Origin: Rhynchopus sp. YZ270_cl-10
Taxonomy: Eukaryota; Euglenozoa; Diplonemea; Diplonemida; Diplonemidae
Direction of reading: 5' to 3'
Length of the DNA: 64,000 nucleotides
Assembly: GCA_964035575.1 (NCBI GenBank)
Contig: OZ037864.1
Location: 558,001-622,000, forward strand
This document shows, one piece after another, positions 47,006 through 59,320 of the stretch. Made by a program: the position numbers and the translations under genes. Numbering within the stretch: the stretch's first letter is position 1; each line of letters starts with the position of its first letter. Under the pieces are notes generated by a model, which worked only from the letters and a program-made list of their open reading frames with translations, had not been told where the DNA came from and did not search any database.

Positions 47006-48914
47006 GCGGAATTGACCAACAACGAGAACGTGTCCATTTCGGCAAATTGACCCCATCACTGGCCGGACGGATTCCGGAAATGCAAATGCCGGCGTTTAAA
47101 AGATTCACCAACGAAAACATTATTTTTTTTTCATGCCCTAACCGGCATGACAACTGGTAGAAACGCGGGGAATCGGTTATGCAGCCACGCCAAAAAAAGT
47201 GCAATATTAAGAGAACTGTTATCAAAGTCTTGTTGGCCGACCTTCAGCATTATTGGGCACTAAATTTAAGATAAGAGAGCAGGAGAAACATGCAGAAAAC
47301 AAAAAAAATCCGTTTTTGCACACTTACACACACGTACCCACAAGTACCAACACTTACGCACACTTACGTACACTTACGCACACGTACACACACTTACGCA
47401 GAACTGAGCAGAACTGACCAAAACTGAGCACAATCACGCCACAATTACACCACAATTACACCACAATTACAGCACAATTACAGCGGCCCAAAACGGTACA
47501 TTGTACTTGTGAAAGGAATTGCTAAGGAAATGTGAAATATGCGTGTTTTGGTACACAAAAGTGCGTTTTGGGTGCTTCTGAAGGGTCAAAACACCAAAAT
47601 GTTGCGTTTTTTTGCGCTTTTGGTCTCCCAAGGACACACTATTTTCGGTGAATTTTTTTTTCACCTTTGCGAAAAAAAACTGAAAAATCACGGCTATAAG
47701 AACGCTAAGAAAAATCGATATTCATTTTTTGGGCAGAAAAGTGCGTTTTAGGTGCCCACCGATGGTCAAAACATCAATTTTTTTTGTGTTTTTTGGCATC
47801 TTTGGACACCCAAGGACCCATTATCGGGGTGATTTCTTTTTGCCTGAGATTTGCCTTTGCCAAAATCGAAAAAAAAAAAATTGTGGCGGAATTTGCTCAG
47901 GAAAAGCCGAAATTGTGGGCCCTGTAGTAATGCATAAGGTGCATAATGCATATGGTTTACCCCCAGATCGTCAAAACACCCGATTTTTGCGTTTTTTTGC
48001 ACTTTTTGGTGCCCAAAAACCCAACTCAGGGGTCGAAATTTTCCCGAAAAAAAAAATTTTTTTTTTGAGATTTTTCGATTTTTTGACAAGGCGCTGGCCC
48101 ATACAAAGTGCACTGGTGGTGCAGAAAATGGCCGGGGAATAAACTCTAGATGCTCAAAACAGCTCAATTCTTGCTTTTTTTGACTTTTTGTTCCCAGGAG
48201 GGTGCCTGGGGTGTAGTGAGCAGGCCTCAAAACACTTGTGAAAAAAAATTGGGAATTTTTTTTTTTTTGAGATTTTTCGATTTTTCGACAAGGCGCTGGC
48301 CCATACAAAGTGCACTGGTGGTGCAGAAAATGGCTGGGGAATAAACTCTAGATGCTCAAAACAGCTCAATTCTTGCTTTTTTTGACTTTTTGGTCCCAGG
48401 AGGGTGCCTAGGGTGTAGTGAGCAGGCCTCAAAAACACTTGTGAAAAAAAATTTTTGGGATTTTTTTTTTTTGAGATTTTTGAAAAATCGGCCGATTTTG
48501 CGACCAATTTTGGCTGGGGAATTTCGACGACCAAAGGGTCCCCCCTTTGGTTTTTTCCAAAAAATCGGGTATTTTTTGTGTGTACAATTGTACACCCGGT
48601 CTGCCGGTCTTTTTCGAGGGTGGGTAGGACCGGCCCTTATAGCCGGTAATCCTTAAGAGCCGGTCTTTTTACGGACCCTAAAGACCGGCTTTTCACACTA
48701 ATTACGTGTCTGGTCGTTGCCGGTCTATTTACGGATCCCCCAAAACATATTCACTATTCCTACCCACACCCGGATGAGCCTGTGTTGTTGGGACAGTTGA
48801 CAACACCCTGTTTTTTCTTTTTTTTCCATACCCTTCCCGCACCTCCTCCAGACACAAATAAACAAAAAAAAAAAAAAAAAAAGAACCACAAAAGTACTTC
48901 ACCCCACACCCAAA

Positions 48915-50392
48915 TCAAGCAGATTTGGCGTTCATCCCGAACTTCTTCTTCACGTCGTTGACCCTGTCGTCATTTGGATTTGGCTCCTCCACACCATGCA
49001 GGTAAAGCGCGTGACAGTAGCGGTGGATCCTCACGTTGTTCTTACCCACTTTGCGGAGCAGTGTCAAATTTGAGTCGCGGCTCATCAACTCGCTCATGAT
49101 GTCGTCTTCGTGCAGGTCATTAGTACGGAAACCTTTGGCTCCTGTCGCAGCGATTGCTGTCAACAGCTTGATTTCTTCAGGTCGTTCTCTGCGAAGCTGT
49201 TTTACAGAAGCCTCGAACTCGCCATCGATATCTGTGCAATACATGTGTCTCATAATTGACAAACTACCCACCCCAACAACAACATACCTTCCTTGAGTTC
49301 CTCCAAAACCTTATCCTTTGTTTCAGCGGTGGCAGACTCAACTGCGATGAGATGTGTGGTTAAAAATCATATAGTACAAAAAGGCAACAAAACGGTGCAT
49401 ACTCCTGGGTCTCGCAGACTTCTTAAGCTGCATCAAGCCCTTAGTGTGTCCTCCCAACCAGTTGTGATAGTGCTCGAGATACGACAGAACAAGATTCTGG
49501 GGATCCTCCACCTTTAACACCTGCTCCCCAATCTCCTGGAATTCCGTCTCTGTCATTGCATTCACTGCAAAATCGTCGTAATCACCGCGGAGCTCTAGGA
49601 CATGGTCCGAGATTCCTGTTTTGGAGAACTCGAGAATGGTCTTGCACTTGTTCGCCTGCGATGAAAGCTTGCTTGCCATTCCACCAACAGCCACGGCAAT
49701 AGCTTGCATAGTCGCGTGCTCGAGCTTTGTATCCTTCGTGTCCAGTGTGATGTAGATGATCAGCGGGTGCTCCTTCGTCTTGTACCACATGTTCCTGAGC
49801 CACTTCTTCTGGTTCTTGAGCCTGACATCATTGGCGTGTCGATGAAGTTGTCAAAGGAAGGCTCACGGCGCGGGTGGTTCTTGCACCCGCGGAATTGTTC
49901 CAACACGGACTCTTCAAATACACTCGTTAGCTGGTTTTTAGGTACGTCCACCAGGTTAACTGCATTGATTTTCACGAAGATCACACCGTCCTCATACTCC
50001 TTTTTGAGCAGATTATGCATCATTGTGGTTTTGCCTGAGCCGTTCTCACCCGTCAACATGAAGAATCCATTACCGTGGTAGATGTTTTCGTGCAGGTCCG
50101 CCTTCAGTTTATCATCTTGCTCTCTCTTAATGTATGACATGCCTTCCGTCAGTTCGGGGTCGTACTTCGCTGTGACAACATCCCGAAGCCTGTTGTCGAG
50201 ATAGTAGGGAGTCTTGATGTATGAGTCGTACGCTAGCCACGACGCTCCTGCAAGGCCAACAATGCTGGCAACACCCTGAAACACAATAACCACCTTCTCG
50301 CCGACTAGTTGCCATCCCTCCTTCTCTGGCCGTGCTGTGGTGCTGCACATGCGGAGAGCCAGAGCCTTCCACGTCTTGTTGTATTTTGCCAT
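48915..50392 (-). CDS. P-loop NTPase, second Polinton copy (diverged)
   Basis: Same plan as 18198-19652: start MAKYNKTWKAL, hydrophobic segment (VVIVFQGVASIVGLAGASWL), FFMLTGENGSGKTTMM as Walker A, HPLIIYITLDT as strand B, CKTILEFSKTGISDHV, YLEHYHNWLGGHTKGLM, and a last exon ending KKKFGMNAKSA. The two short 3' introns are at matching places with the same acceptors. By eye it is only about half identical to copy 1, far less than the neighbouring ATPase. The reading frame does not run through as simply as in copy 1, so it has about one break or one extra intron. Confidence 0.65.
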
Positions 50393-50602
50393 GGTGTAAA
50401 TTGCCTGTTGGTGTGTAGGTGAGTATTGGACAAGAGGGTGGATGATGGAGGGTGGACAATGAGTGAAAGTTAAGAAGAAAATAAAGGGGTGAGGAGGGGT
50501 ACATTGGATTTGATACATTGCTATTCACACACACAAAGATAGACAGTACACCTCTTCGCAAGAAGGATGTAGCAGGCGGAAGCCTGGTCTGACAGATAAA
50601 GA

Positions 50603-50797
50603 CTAACGTTTGACAACCACATTAGGGTTGCCAACACACTTGCTTCTACAACACATTACCGTGATAATCTTACTCCCAACACTACCACTGGAACTGACAT
50701 CTCGGGCTGAAACCCCTCGAGGAACCTTCGGTTCTGAGTCTCTTGTCTTGATTGGAGGTACAATAGTGCTCATCGGGGTCGTTGTTCTGTCGGACAT
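50603..50797 (-). CDS. Small conserved basic Polinton ORF, second copy
   Basis: 64 residues from MSDRTTTPMSTIVPPIKTRD. Beyond KTRDSEPKVPRG it is almost identical to the first copy, up to VGNPNVVVKR. The conservation between copies, against the strong divergence of the NTPase next door, is the best evidence that it is a real gene. Confidence 0.6.
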   Translation of the reverse strand: MSDRTTTPMSTIVPPIKTRDSEPKVPRGVSARDVSSSGSVGSKIITVMCCRSKCVGNPNVVVKR

Positions 50798-50808
50798 CTT
50801 TTTTCTTA

Positions 50809-51214
50809 TCATCCTGGAAACACAATCTCATCAAAGTTCCTTCGATACTTCAATTCAGGAACAACAGGCTGGTTGTCGATCATGACGAAGTTGTACCGGG
50901 GAAGACCCTCAAACATACTGTTCAACTCATCAGGCTCAAGGTCGCTGCGTGAAGTCGCTATCATCCGCCTCTCCTTCTTGTTGAGGTTGAACAGCAGGAA
51001 GCAGCTGCAGTTCTGTCGTATCACCTTTGGGGTGTCAAAGAAGCTCTGACTCAAGTACACTGGTGAGATGTTGCGATGACGTCCATGTACGTACAGGTCT
51101 ATGAACTCTCTCTGGTTCTTCTCCATCACAATGTCGTCTAAGATCACAAGGTTCTTCTGGTTTGCGTCAAGGTCCTCCACATCGAACTCACCCGCACTGT
51201 CGAAGAACTCTGCT
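50809..51214 (-). CDS. Polinton packaging ATPase, second copy, partial
   Basis: Matches the C-terminal half of the 19989-20729 ATPase with only a few differences: LVILDDIVMEKNQREFIDLY, RNISPVYLSQSFFDT and NFVMIDNQPVVPELK. The copy is incomplete and abuts an octamer satellite. It lies 11 bases from the start of the small ORF. Confidence 0.85.
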
Positions 51215-51480
51215 GGTACTATGGTACTATGGTACTATGGTACTATGGTACTATGGTACTATGGTACTATGGTACTATGGTACTATGGTACTATGGTACT
51301 ATGGTACTATGGTACTATGGTACTATGGTACTATGGTACTATGGTACTATGGTACTATGGTACTATGGTACTATGGTACTATGGTACTATGGTACTATGG
51401 TACTATGGTACTATGGTACTATGGTACTATGGTACTATGGTACTATGGTACTATGGTACTATGGTACTATGGTACTATGG
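51215..51480. repeat. 8-base satellite (TACTATGG), about 33 copies
   Basis: Perfect tandem repeat at the edge of Polinton copy 2. The open frame gives an 8-residue repeat (GTMVLWYY) and is not a gene. Confidence 0.95.
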
Positions 51481-53292
51481 CCAAGTTTTCACAACTCCGT
51501 GTGCTCAGACCACTGGTAGGCACCACCTATGATGCCTACATAGCCCAGAAGATGGCCATTTCCAGACTTCGGGCGGTTTTGAGCACTGCCCCTTCCTTAG
51601 TGGGTGATTTTCCCGGGCAAAAAAAAAAACCCACTATAAAGCAAATTATAAAATGACACCCCCCACTGTCGGGGACATGTCAAGGACCTGTCAATATGGG
51701 CCCTTTCGGTAACACCAACCAGGCATTATTTTATTTTCAAGTTGTGATGTCTGTAGTGGTGATTGTGAATGTGGTGAAGGTGGGACTTGAAGGGGAAGGG
51801 AGGCAGCCCGCTGCAGGCGGAGGAAAAATAGAACTGTGTTATTTTTTTCTTCAAAAATGTTGTTTTTGGACAGTTTGAGGACATGACGACCACCATTTTT
51901 TTTCCTCGGTCACTTTATCCCTAAGAAACCCACCTACCTTCTACCGAGTAAAAAAAGTGCGCTGGCTGGGACCTTATAGCCGGGAAATAAAGTGCGCACA
52001 TTTTATTTTTTCAAAACCCCAATATCAATACCTGATTTAGAAAAAAGCCTGGTTGCATCCTGTACCTTAATTTTTTTTGCCTGCGGCGCCATTTTTTCAT
52101 TTTTTGCTCCGCAAAAAAGGGTTCGTTGAGTGACTCTGGTGACAGGGATTACGCTCCACGTGTGGAACGTATGGAAATCCATACGTGAATTGTTTTGAAA
52201 AGGTGGAATCCGTACGTGTCCATACGTGGTAATTTGGGTTTTGGATTGAGGCTGGGGTGAGGTTAGGTGAGGAGTGGGGGCTCCGCCCACCTCTCACCTA
52301 CCCCCCACAGAATTCTATTTTTACTCGTAAACCCGCAAACCCGCAAATTTCTTCTATTTTACCGGAAAAGGAAGATGCAGCATGGTGAAAGGAAAAATGT
52401 AGCGTACCGTGCGCCTGCGGCGCGAGCTTGCAACCCACCCTACCCGCGACATAGTAGGCAATTTGAAGCGCAATTTTTTGAAATGTTGCGCACCGTGGCT
52501 TCGCCAGAACCTTTGGGAAGCAATGAGGAGTGAGAAAGAAGGATAAGGGCAAAGAAAAAAGTAGCGTACCATGCGCCTGCGGCGCAAGCTTGCATTCCAT
52601 CCTTTCCATGACATAGTTTGGCTGTAAAAAAAGGTGCAATTGTAAGCGCATTTTTTAGAAATATTGCGTACCGTGGCTTCGCCACGAGTTTAACACTGAA
52701 AAGATAGGGGATATTCTTGAACGCGCTGTTGCCCTGTTTCTCAGCAACAAGCGTCACAGATTCAAGAAACGGAGGTGTTCCTGCTGATGGCGGAGGAGTT
52801 GGAAAACGTCGCTCCCCCCGTATTTGTTTCCGGAATTGAGCTTCTGAGGACCTTTTTCGCGCGAAGCGCGAAAAAATTTTTTTTGCCAAAAAGAAAGAAA
52901 TTGGGCGTGGGATTCTAAAATTTTTCGGGAAAAACGGCGTATTTAGCGATAAGTATGGTCAAAAATCGCCTTGTATTACCACTGTATTGGTGTAGGCTTG
53001 TACACAGAAGTGTGTTTTGTGTAACCACAGATGGTCAAAACACCCGATTTTTGCATTTTTTTTGCATTTTTTCACGGGTCGGGAACAGGGCATATCCTAA
53101 ATATGAGGTCTGAGCGGCCAAATTTGCCAAAAGGGTGCAAAAAAAAGGGGCGGATTTTTTTTTGATTTTTTTTCCAGGTTTCATCGTTGGTGGCGCTTTT
53201 AAACATCGGCATTTGCATTTCCGGAATCCGTCCGGCCAGTGGTGGGGTCAATTTGCCGAAATGGACAAGTTCTCGTTTTTGGTCAATTTCCT
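51481..53292. other. Gene-free repeat-bearing stretch
   Basis: 51840-52020 and 54650-54850 are diverged direct relatives (GGACCTTATAGCCG, then GGGGCGCAC or GTGCGCAC). 52050-52100 carries the inverse of the GGCGCCGCAGGC unit. 52140-52230 has GTGTCCATACGTG/CACGTATGG inverted units. 52395-52505 and 52555-52690 are two copies of the unit starting GTAGCGTACCGTGCGCCTGC. 53195-53275 is the CAAATTGACCCC/GGACGGATTCCGG module in inverse. No coding frame is supported. Confidence 0.55.
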
Positions 53293-54100
53293 CAGTACAC
53301 AGTATACACAGTATACACAGTATACACAGTATACACAGTATACACAGTATACACAGTATACACAGTATACACAGTATACACAGTATACACAGTATACACA
53401 GTATACACAGTATACACAGTATACACAGTATACACAGTATACACAGTATACACAGTATACACAGTATACACAGTATACACAGTATACACAGTATACACAG
53501 TATACACAGTATACACAGTATACACAGTATACACAGTATACACAGTATACACAGTATACACAGTATACACAGTATACACAGTATACACAGTATACACAGT
53601 ATACACAGTATACACAGTATACACAGTATACACAGTATACACAGTATACACAGTATACACAGTATACACAGTATACACAGTATACACAGTATACACAGTA
53701 TACACAGTACACACAGTATACACAGTATACACAGTATACACAGTATACACAGTATACACAGTATACACAGTATACACAGTATACACAGTATACACAGTAT
53801 ACACAGTATACACAGTATACACAGTATACACAGTATACACAGTATACACAGTATACACAGTATACACAGTATACACAGTATACACAGTATACACAGTATA
53901 CACAGTATACACAGTATACACAGTATACACAGTATACACAGTATACACAGTATACACAGTATACACAGTACACACAGTATACACAGTATACACAGTATAC
54001 ACAGTATACACAGTATACACAGTATACACAGTATACACAGTATACACAGTATACACAGTATACACAGTACACACAGTACACACAGTACACAGTACACACG
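53293..54100. repeat. 9-base satellite (CAGTATACA), about 88 copies
   Basis: Same unit as 13901-14306, with several CAGTACACA variants concentrated at the right end. Open in all frames, not a gene. Confidence 0.95.
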
Positions 54101-54859
54101 GGGTCCACCAATCGTTTGGATTGTCGACATTTCGCAGAGTCACCAAAGTGTAAGATTTTTTCGGCATTGGAAAGATTGGGCCATTTCTGAGAACTTCAAT
54201 AAATCAGATCTCTGAGAGATTTGTTTTTAATTCCCATTTTCATGTCGCGAGTTTACGTGGAAACGCCTTTGAAACCGTGTGTTCTTTAAGGATTCTTTAG
54301 GCAAAACAGGCGTCTTGCACCAAAAACCACAAGTTTCAACACAAAACCCGGTTTTTTGGCCCAGACCCGTGTATGTGGCGCCGAAAACACGCTTGCGCGT
54401 TATCAGAACCCTGCGTGGGCCACACACGGTCGTGCACACGTGCCCTTTGCCTCGTCACACAACCCACGTTTTCACACCCAAAAACGACAAAGCCGTTTGT
54501 GGGCAAAAACCACCCAAAAACCCACACACAGGGGTTTGCGAGTGTTAAGGATTAGCAAACCCAAATATACAGTACACAGGTACACAAAAAACTAGAAAAC
54601 GACACTTCGCTGCGACCACGGGCCACCCCATAGGGGGTGAATTTTTTCCCACCGAAAATGGTGTTTTTGGACTGTTTCGCACCAGATCTTTCCAAATATT
54701 TTTTTTACGGGCACTTTTGTCAAGTAGGTTTCCCCTTAGACCCCCTAGACCCCTCGTGCAAAAAAAAGGGGCAACGTGGGACCTTATAGCCGTGCAAAAA
54801 AAAGGGGCGCACTTTTTTTCAAAAACCCGCGGGTACCGGGTACAGACTTAGGATATGCC
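54101..54859. other. Gene-free stretch
   Basis: No supported gene. 54227-54560 has CACACGGTCGTGCACACG-type G/C-rich inverted words. 54650-54850 is a diverged copy of 51840-52020. The phrase GGATATGCCCTG near 54850 is the inverse of 53092-53105, so the satellite is bracketed by inverted short repeats about 1.75 kb apart. Confidence 0.5.
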
Positions 54860-55940
54860 CTGGTCGGGAAAGATCTTTTTTTTTTTTTTTTTTTTCGAGA
54901 AAAAAAATCCTCTTCTCCCGAAAAAAAAAAAAAAAAAGATTTTTGGGAGAAAAAAAAAAAGAGAAAAGATTTGAAAATCCTGGGAAAATCCTGAAAAAAT
55001 CCTGAAAAATCCTGGAAAAATCCATGAAATTTCATGAAAAATCTCGAGATCTTGAGAAATCTTTGAAAAAAAAAAAAAAGATTTTCAAAATCTTTTTTTT
55101 TTTTCACGGGTCGGGAAAGATCTTTTTTTTTTTTTCACGGGTCAGGAAAGATCTTTTGTCTTTTTTTGTCTTTTTTCGAGAATCTCGGGAGGAAAAAAAA
55201 AAAATCAAGATTTTCAGGATTTTTGTCTTTTTTTTTCAGGATCTCTCGAGATCTTTGAGATCTTTGAAAAATCCTGAAAAAAAAAAGGAAAAAAGGAAAA
55301 AAAGAGAAAAAAAGATGAAAAAGATCTTGAAAATCTTTTTTTTCTCAAAAAAAAAGATAAAAAAGATTTTTGGGATTTTGAAAAATCTTTTTGCATGGAA
55401 AACAAAAGATCTTAGTAAGGGGAAATTTTTTTTGAGCGGGGTTTTGATATCTTCTTAGTTTTTTTTTTCCACTAAGATCTTAGTGGAAAAAAACACCAAA
55501 AAACTAAGATCTTAGTTTTTTTTCTAAGATCTTAGTTTTTTTTTCTAAGATCGTAGCCACTTTATTTTTAAGATCTTAGTTTTGTTTTTAAGATCTTAGT
55601 TTTTTTTGGTGGAAACTAAGATCTTAACAAAAAAAAACTAAGATATTCAACACAAAACACTAAGATCTTACTTAATTTTAAGAAAACACTAAGATCTTAA
55701 AAAAACGGTGTTTTTCGCTCATATCTTAATTAAGATCTTTTGTAATCCATGTTTTTGGGAAAAAAAAAAAAAAAGATTTTGAATCTTTTTTTTCAAAGAT
55801 TTCTCAAGATCTCGAGATTTTTCATGAAATTTCATGGATTTTTCCAGGATTTTTCAGGATTTTTTCAGGATTTTCAAATCTTTTCTCTTTTTTTTTTTCT
55901 CCCAAAAATCTTTTTTTTTTTTTTTTTTTTTGGTGTTGTT
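54860..55940. mobile_element. Large imperfect palindrome with AAGATCTT arrays (element H)
   Basis: 54930-55090 (TTTTTGGGAGAAAA, GAAAATCCTGGGAAAATCCT, CATGAAATTTCATG, CTCGAGATCTTGAG) is the reverse complement of 55765-55920. The centre (55440-55745) is an array of ACTAAGATCTTAGT palindromes. The whole is about 1.1 kb and purely noncoding, with many A or T runs. It has the build of a TIR element with subterminal palindromes, but no target duplication could be read in the T runs. Confidence 0.65.
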
Positions 55941-57353
55941 CAACTTAGCCCAAGGCTCGACTTTTTTTTTTCCACATCAAACTGGACAGGGCGAGGGGGG
56001 TACGTTTACTATGCACATGAAAAGCACTTGGTCCGAGCGAAGCGAGGGCCAGATGTCTTACAATCTGTACAGTGCCGGTTAGTTAGAACGAGGCACAAAA
56101 GTGAACAAAACTAGAGATGGATTGTTATTGTCATCAGCACAGTCAGCACCATTGACAATTGAGGAAAAATGGAGTATTAACATGGGAGAGGCAGGGGAGA
56201 AGACAGACTGTCCAGTCAGTGTGGTTTTACTTAGCGTTCCAGTTTGGTACCCAGCTGGTTCTGGAGGGGGGGGGGGGGGGGATGTTTTCTTTTTACAATA
56301 CGAAGTTCCGTTCTTGTCACAACAAGCGTCCTTTTTGTTCTTTTTGTCCTTGTAGTCTTTTTTGATAGGGTAATTAACGCCATTAGCGGTCACTCATGGA
56401 ACTCGTATGGGAGGGGCTGGGGGGGGGGGGGGGGGGGGGGGGGGGGAGGGAGGGAGGGGAAAGGGAATTCACAGATTACCAAACACATCATCTTACTCAC
56501 GAGTCCTTGCGTCACTCACGGCCATTCTGAGCGAGGACTAGATGCAGTTCAGCAAAAATCTAGACAAACAGGTCTCTAAAGAAGAGGGGTGGGGGAAAAG
56601 AAAAGGGAAGAAACGAGTGTTGCTACACACAAAAGAAAAGGGGGGGGGGGGGGGGTCCAGGGTTGTTCCTTGTTCTCGGAAAAAACAGCAAAATTCTGGA
56701 TTTATGTTCCCGTTTTTTTCCTTTTTTTGGGTGGGGTTTTTTGCCCTTTTTCGGGCTTTCCGAGCTCTACCCTCACTGTAGTGGGGTCATTTCGAGAAAA
56801 TGGACAAGTTCTTGATTGATACAAATTTTGGTTACGACCACTAGTGAGTTGCTCACAATGCTAAATGAGTGTCAGAACTGTGATTCTGGGCCCACTTTAA
56901 CCGCCCCTCGAAATTCAAAAAGGGGTCCCAAACCCGGGCGCGCTACACTCGCGCGGAACTTTTTGCTTTGGTCTAGTTGCATTTTTGGCTGCAAAATGCA
57001 AGGGGATCCCCAAAGACGTTGGGAATATTATTTGGATGGGGCAGTGATTTTGTACCTGCATACACGCTCCCTCGCGGTAACCGCGTGCATGCCAATGAAG
57101 TGCTCTCTGGGGTTCGATAACCCGTGGAACCAGTGCTTCCGCCGATGAACGGTGAGGCGTTGCACTTCTCTTTTTGCGGAGCAAAAAATAATATAAATGG
57201 CGCCGCAGGCAAAAAAATTTGAGTACAGTGTAAAAATCTAGCTTCCAACGAACCCTTTTTTGCAGAGCAAAAAATGAAAAATGGCGCCGCAGGCAAAAAA
57301 AAAATTGGGGGTACAGCCCTGGACAGTGAAGGATTTTGTTGTCAATTTTTTTT
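55941..57353. other. Gene-free stretch with long poly-G runs
   Basis: G runs of about 15 (56266), about 30 (56415-56446, nearly pure) and about 17 (56640) lie on the + strand. 56770-56815 carries TGGGGTCATTTCGAGAAAAT plus GGACAAGTTCTTGAT, part of the satellite-linked module. 57165-57300 has two GGCGCCGCAGGC units. No coding frame is supported. Confidence 0.5.
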
Positions 57354-57620
57354 GGGGAATAGTCAGTTATGCCCTACCCTTTTTTTGAAATGGTCAGAGA
57401 TACCCGAAAATAAGTTCAGATATTGGTCAGAGATACCCGAAAATAAGTTCAGATATTGGTCAGAGATGCCCCATTTTCAAAAATAGGGCATAACTGACCA
57501 ATATCTGAACTTATTTTCGGGTATTTCGGGTATCTCTGACCATTTCTCAACTTATTTTCGGGCATGTCTGACCATATCGCCAACTTTTTTCGGGCACCCC
57601 AAAAAAGTTGGTTTTCGGGT

Positions 57621-57908
57621 ATACCCAGATGCCCAGATACCCAGATACCCAGATACCCAGATACCCAGATACCCAGATACCCAGATACCCAGATACCCAG
57701 ATACCCAGATACCCAGATACCCAGATACCCAGATACCCAGATACCCAGATACCCAGATACCCAGATACCCAGATACCCAGATACCCAGATACCCAGATAC
57801 CCAGATACCCAGATACCCAGATACCCAGATACCCAGATACCCAGATACCCAGATACCCAGATACCCAGATACCCAGATACCCAGATACCCAGATACCCAG
57901 ATACCCAG
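57621..57908. repeat. 8-base satellite (ATACCCAG), about 36 copies
   Basis: Perfect tandem repeat next to the left hairpin array of element C. Open frames give YPDTQIPR-type repeats and are not genes. Confidence 0.95.
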
Positions 57909-59320
57909 GTCCAGGAACAGGTACCCAGGAACAGGAAAAAAGTCGTGAAAGAGCAACCACAGCTCCACATGACAAACACAAAAGTGTCCAGTCACGTGGG
58001 GCATTCATGCACTGAGGAGATAATGTTCCAACAATTTACAAGAAAGATTACTTAACCTACTGCTGGAGATTGCCAGGTCGTAGTAACACACAAAGTGTGC
58101 CTCCGTTCGGGAAGACCGGATATACTAGAGACCAGAAAGGCCTCAAGAATATCTTCCGGTAGTCAAGGTAGAACCGAGTGAACGGCCCAAGACCCCCGTG
58201 GAGAAGTTAAATGTTGTAATGCTATCAGGTAGAAACTGCGACCACTGTCTTACCCTCCTCAATGCATGGTGGTTGATGTCTTCCACAACAAATTTCCTGT
58301 ACCCAGGTACCCAGGTTCCCAGACCCACGCAGTACCACGTCGCAGTACTACGCAAAATTTACCACCAGACCCTGTCTTCGTGCACCTGAAGTACAACGCC
58401 GCAGACAGGCCAAACATGCGTTGGACTCAGAGGAATGCCCGCTGTGCAGGTATCATGAGAACCAACTCCCAGCAACAAGGGGCGCCTTTTGGCGGGCGTT
58501 GTTGAGGGTGTTTGGGGTGCAAAGTTTTCCACAATTTTGATGCGCGGGTACAGAAGTGTTATCTTGTTCTTTCATCTCTAGGAATGTAAATGTCAATCGC
58601 GTTTAACTACCACTAGGGCTTGTTCAGTGAACCCACGAGGGGTCGAAGGGGGTTGGTTATCCCATATCTATCAAAGGTTGTGTCGACCAGGCGAAACCAC
58701 TATGTTACGCTGTACGTTGTTAAATCCGAAGAAATAACACTTTAGCAGCCGCAGGAAGTTTGCTAAAAAGAGTGCCTCACGCTACACAAACCACCACCCG
58801 CGATTGACTTAGATGTTATAACAAAGAGAATTCAGAACAAAACAACACCCTGCCCCATACACACTAAATTGTCATGCTTCGAGAGCATGCCTGGGCCAAA
58901 ATTACTTGACAAAAAAGGCAACAAGACCACCCACAAGGAGTGTGAAATGTGCACTGGTTTTCTGGGGGAACGCAATATTTTCTTGTGCCTCGTCCTCCGT
59001 AAGCAGAGGACAGACTTTCCGGAAGGTTTCCAAAGTCGAATTTCTTGCACTAGCTATGCTCCCTGGGTTAATGGCTATAGCAGTGACTGACAAAGTGTTC
59101 CCACCCCCAGGTCTTCGTCCACAAACAAATCTAGAATAGATTGATTTGGGTGAAGCCTTGTATTTTGAGTTGTTGAATGTCGGAGAGCGGCGCTCATCGC
59201 AATCACGGATGCAGTTCAGATTTCACGATCCTGTGATGAGTGTAAATGTGGGGTGTGATTAAGTATGGTGTACAAACGCAGTAGTCGGGAAGGGTGAGGT
59301 TAATGAAAAAAGTGGTAATA
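57909..59320. repeat. Interior module, copy in element C
   Basis: Matches 60236-61675 nearly base for base from GGTCCAGGAACAGGTACCC. The left part (58370-58520) and right part (58865-59095) are diverged relatives of the interior of the transposase-bearing element (23400-23570 and 31360-31540). No coding frame. Confidence 0.85.

Larger units (their letters stand above)
45869..47500. mobile_element. TGTACCGTTTTG element with 5-bp target duplication (1.6 kb)
   Basis: The tips TGTACCGTTTTG (45869) and its inverse (ending 47500) are flanked by TTGTA on each side (45864-45868, 47501-47505). R1 provides the empty site near 43970 (CGCCTTGTACTTGTG). Contents: about 220 bases of left arm with a GCACAGCTAGCACC/GAGCTGTGC inverted pair and TTACACCACAA-type repeats, a GTACT satellite, a GTGTATACT satellite, the CAAATTGACCCC module, then a right arm of ACACTTACGC and CAATTACACC repeats. 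No gene. Confidence 0.92.
45327..48741. mobile_element. Element R2, same family as R1, carrying a nested insertion
   Basis: The tips are the same as R1. AAA lies on both sides (45324-45326, 48742-48744). Without the nested element at 45869-47500 its length is about 1.78 kb and it matches R1 almost throughout, so the two inserted recently. Noncoding. Confidence 0.9.
43075..51214. mobile_element. Polinton-like element, copy 2 (left part only)
   Basis: A fossil-type fragment. 43080-43285 matches the leader of copy 1 (16680-16860) nearly base for base, starting at GTGCACGTTTCCACAACC, and 43360-43436 plus 45229-45326 match 17960-18175. The NTPase, small ORF and packaging ATPase follow in the same order and direction as in copy 1. 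The fragment ends at an octamer satellite (51215) and the other Polinton genes are absent, so it looks truncated. Three TIR elements (43437-45226, 45327-48741 and the nested 45869-47500) account for most of its extra length. Confidence 0.7.

Noticed and set aside
43438-48741. Lys/Phe-rich frames such as KKFFFF repeats in R1 and R2
   Set aside because: Products of A/T runs in noncoding elements; the two copies keep similarity at DNA level without frame conservation.
56019-56054. GCGAAGCGAG words here and near 59395, 63230 and 63880 as a regulatory motif
   Set aside because: Short GC-rich palindromic words recur throughout repeat ends here; no consistent position relative to genes.
57449-58055. 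Frames with YLGIWVSG or RYPDTQIP repeats
   Set aside because: An 8-base satellite; open in every frame.
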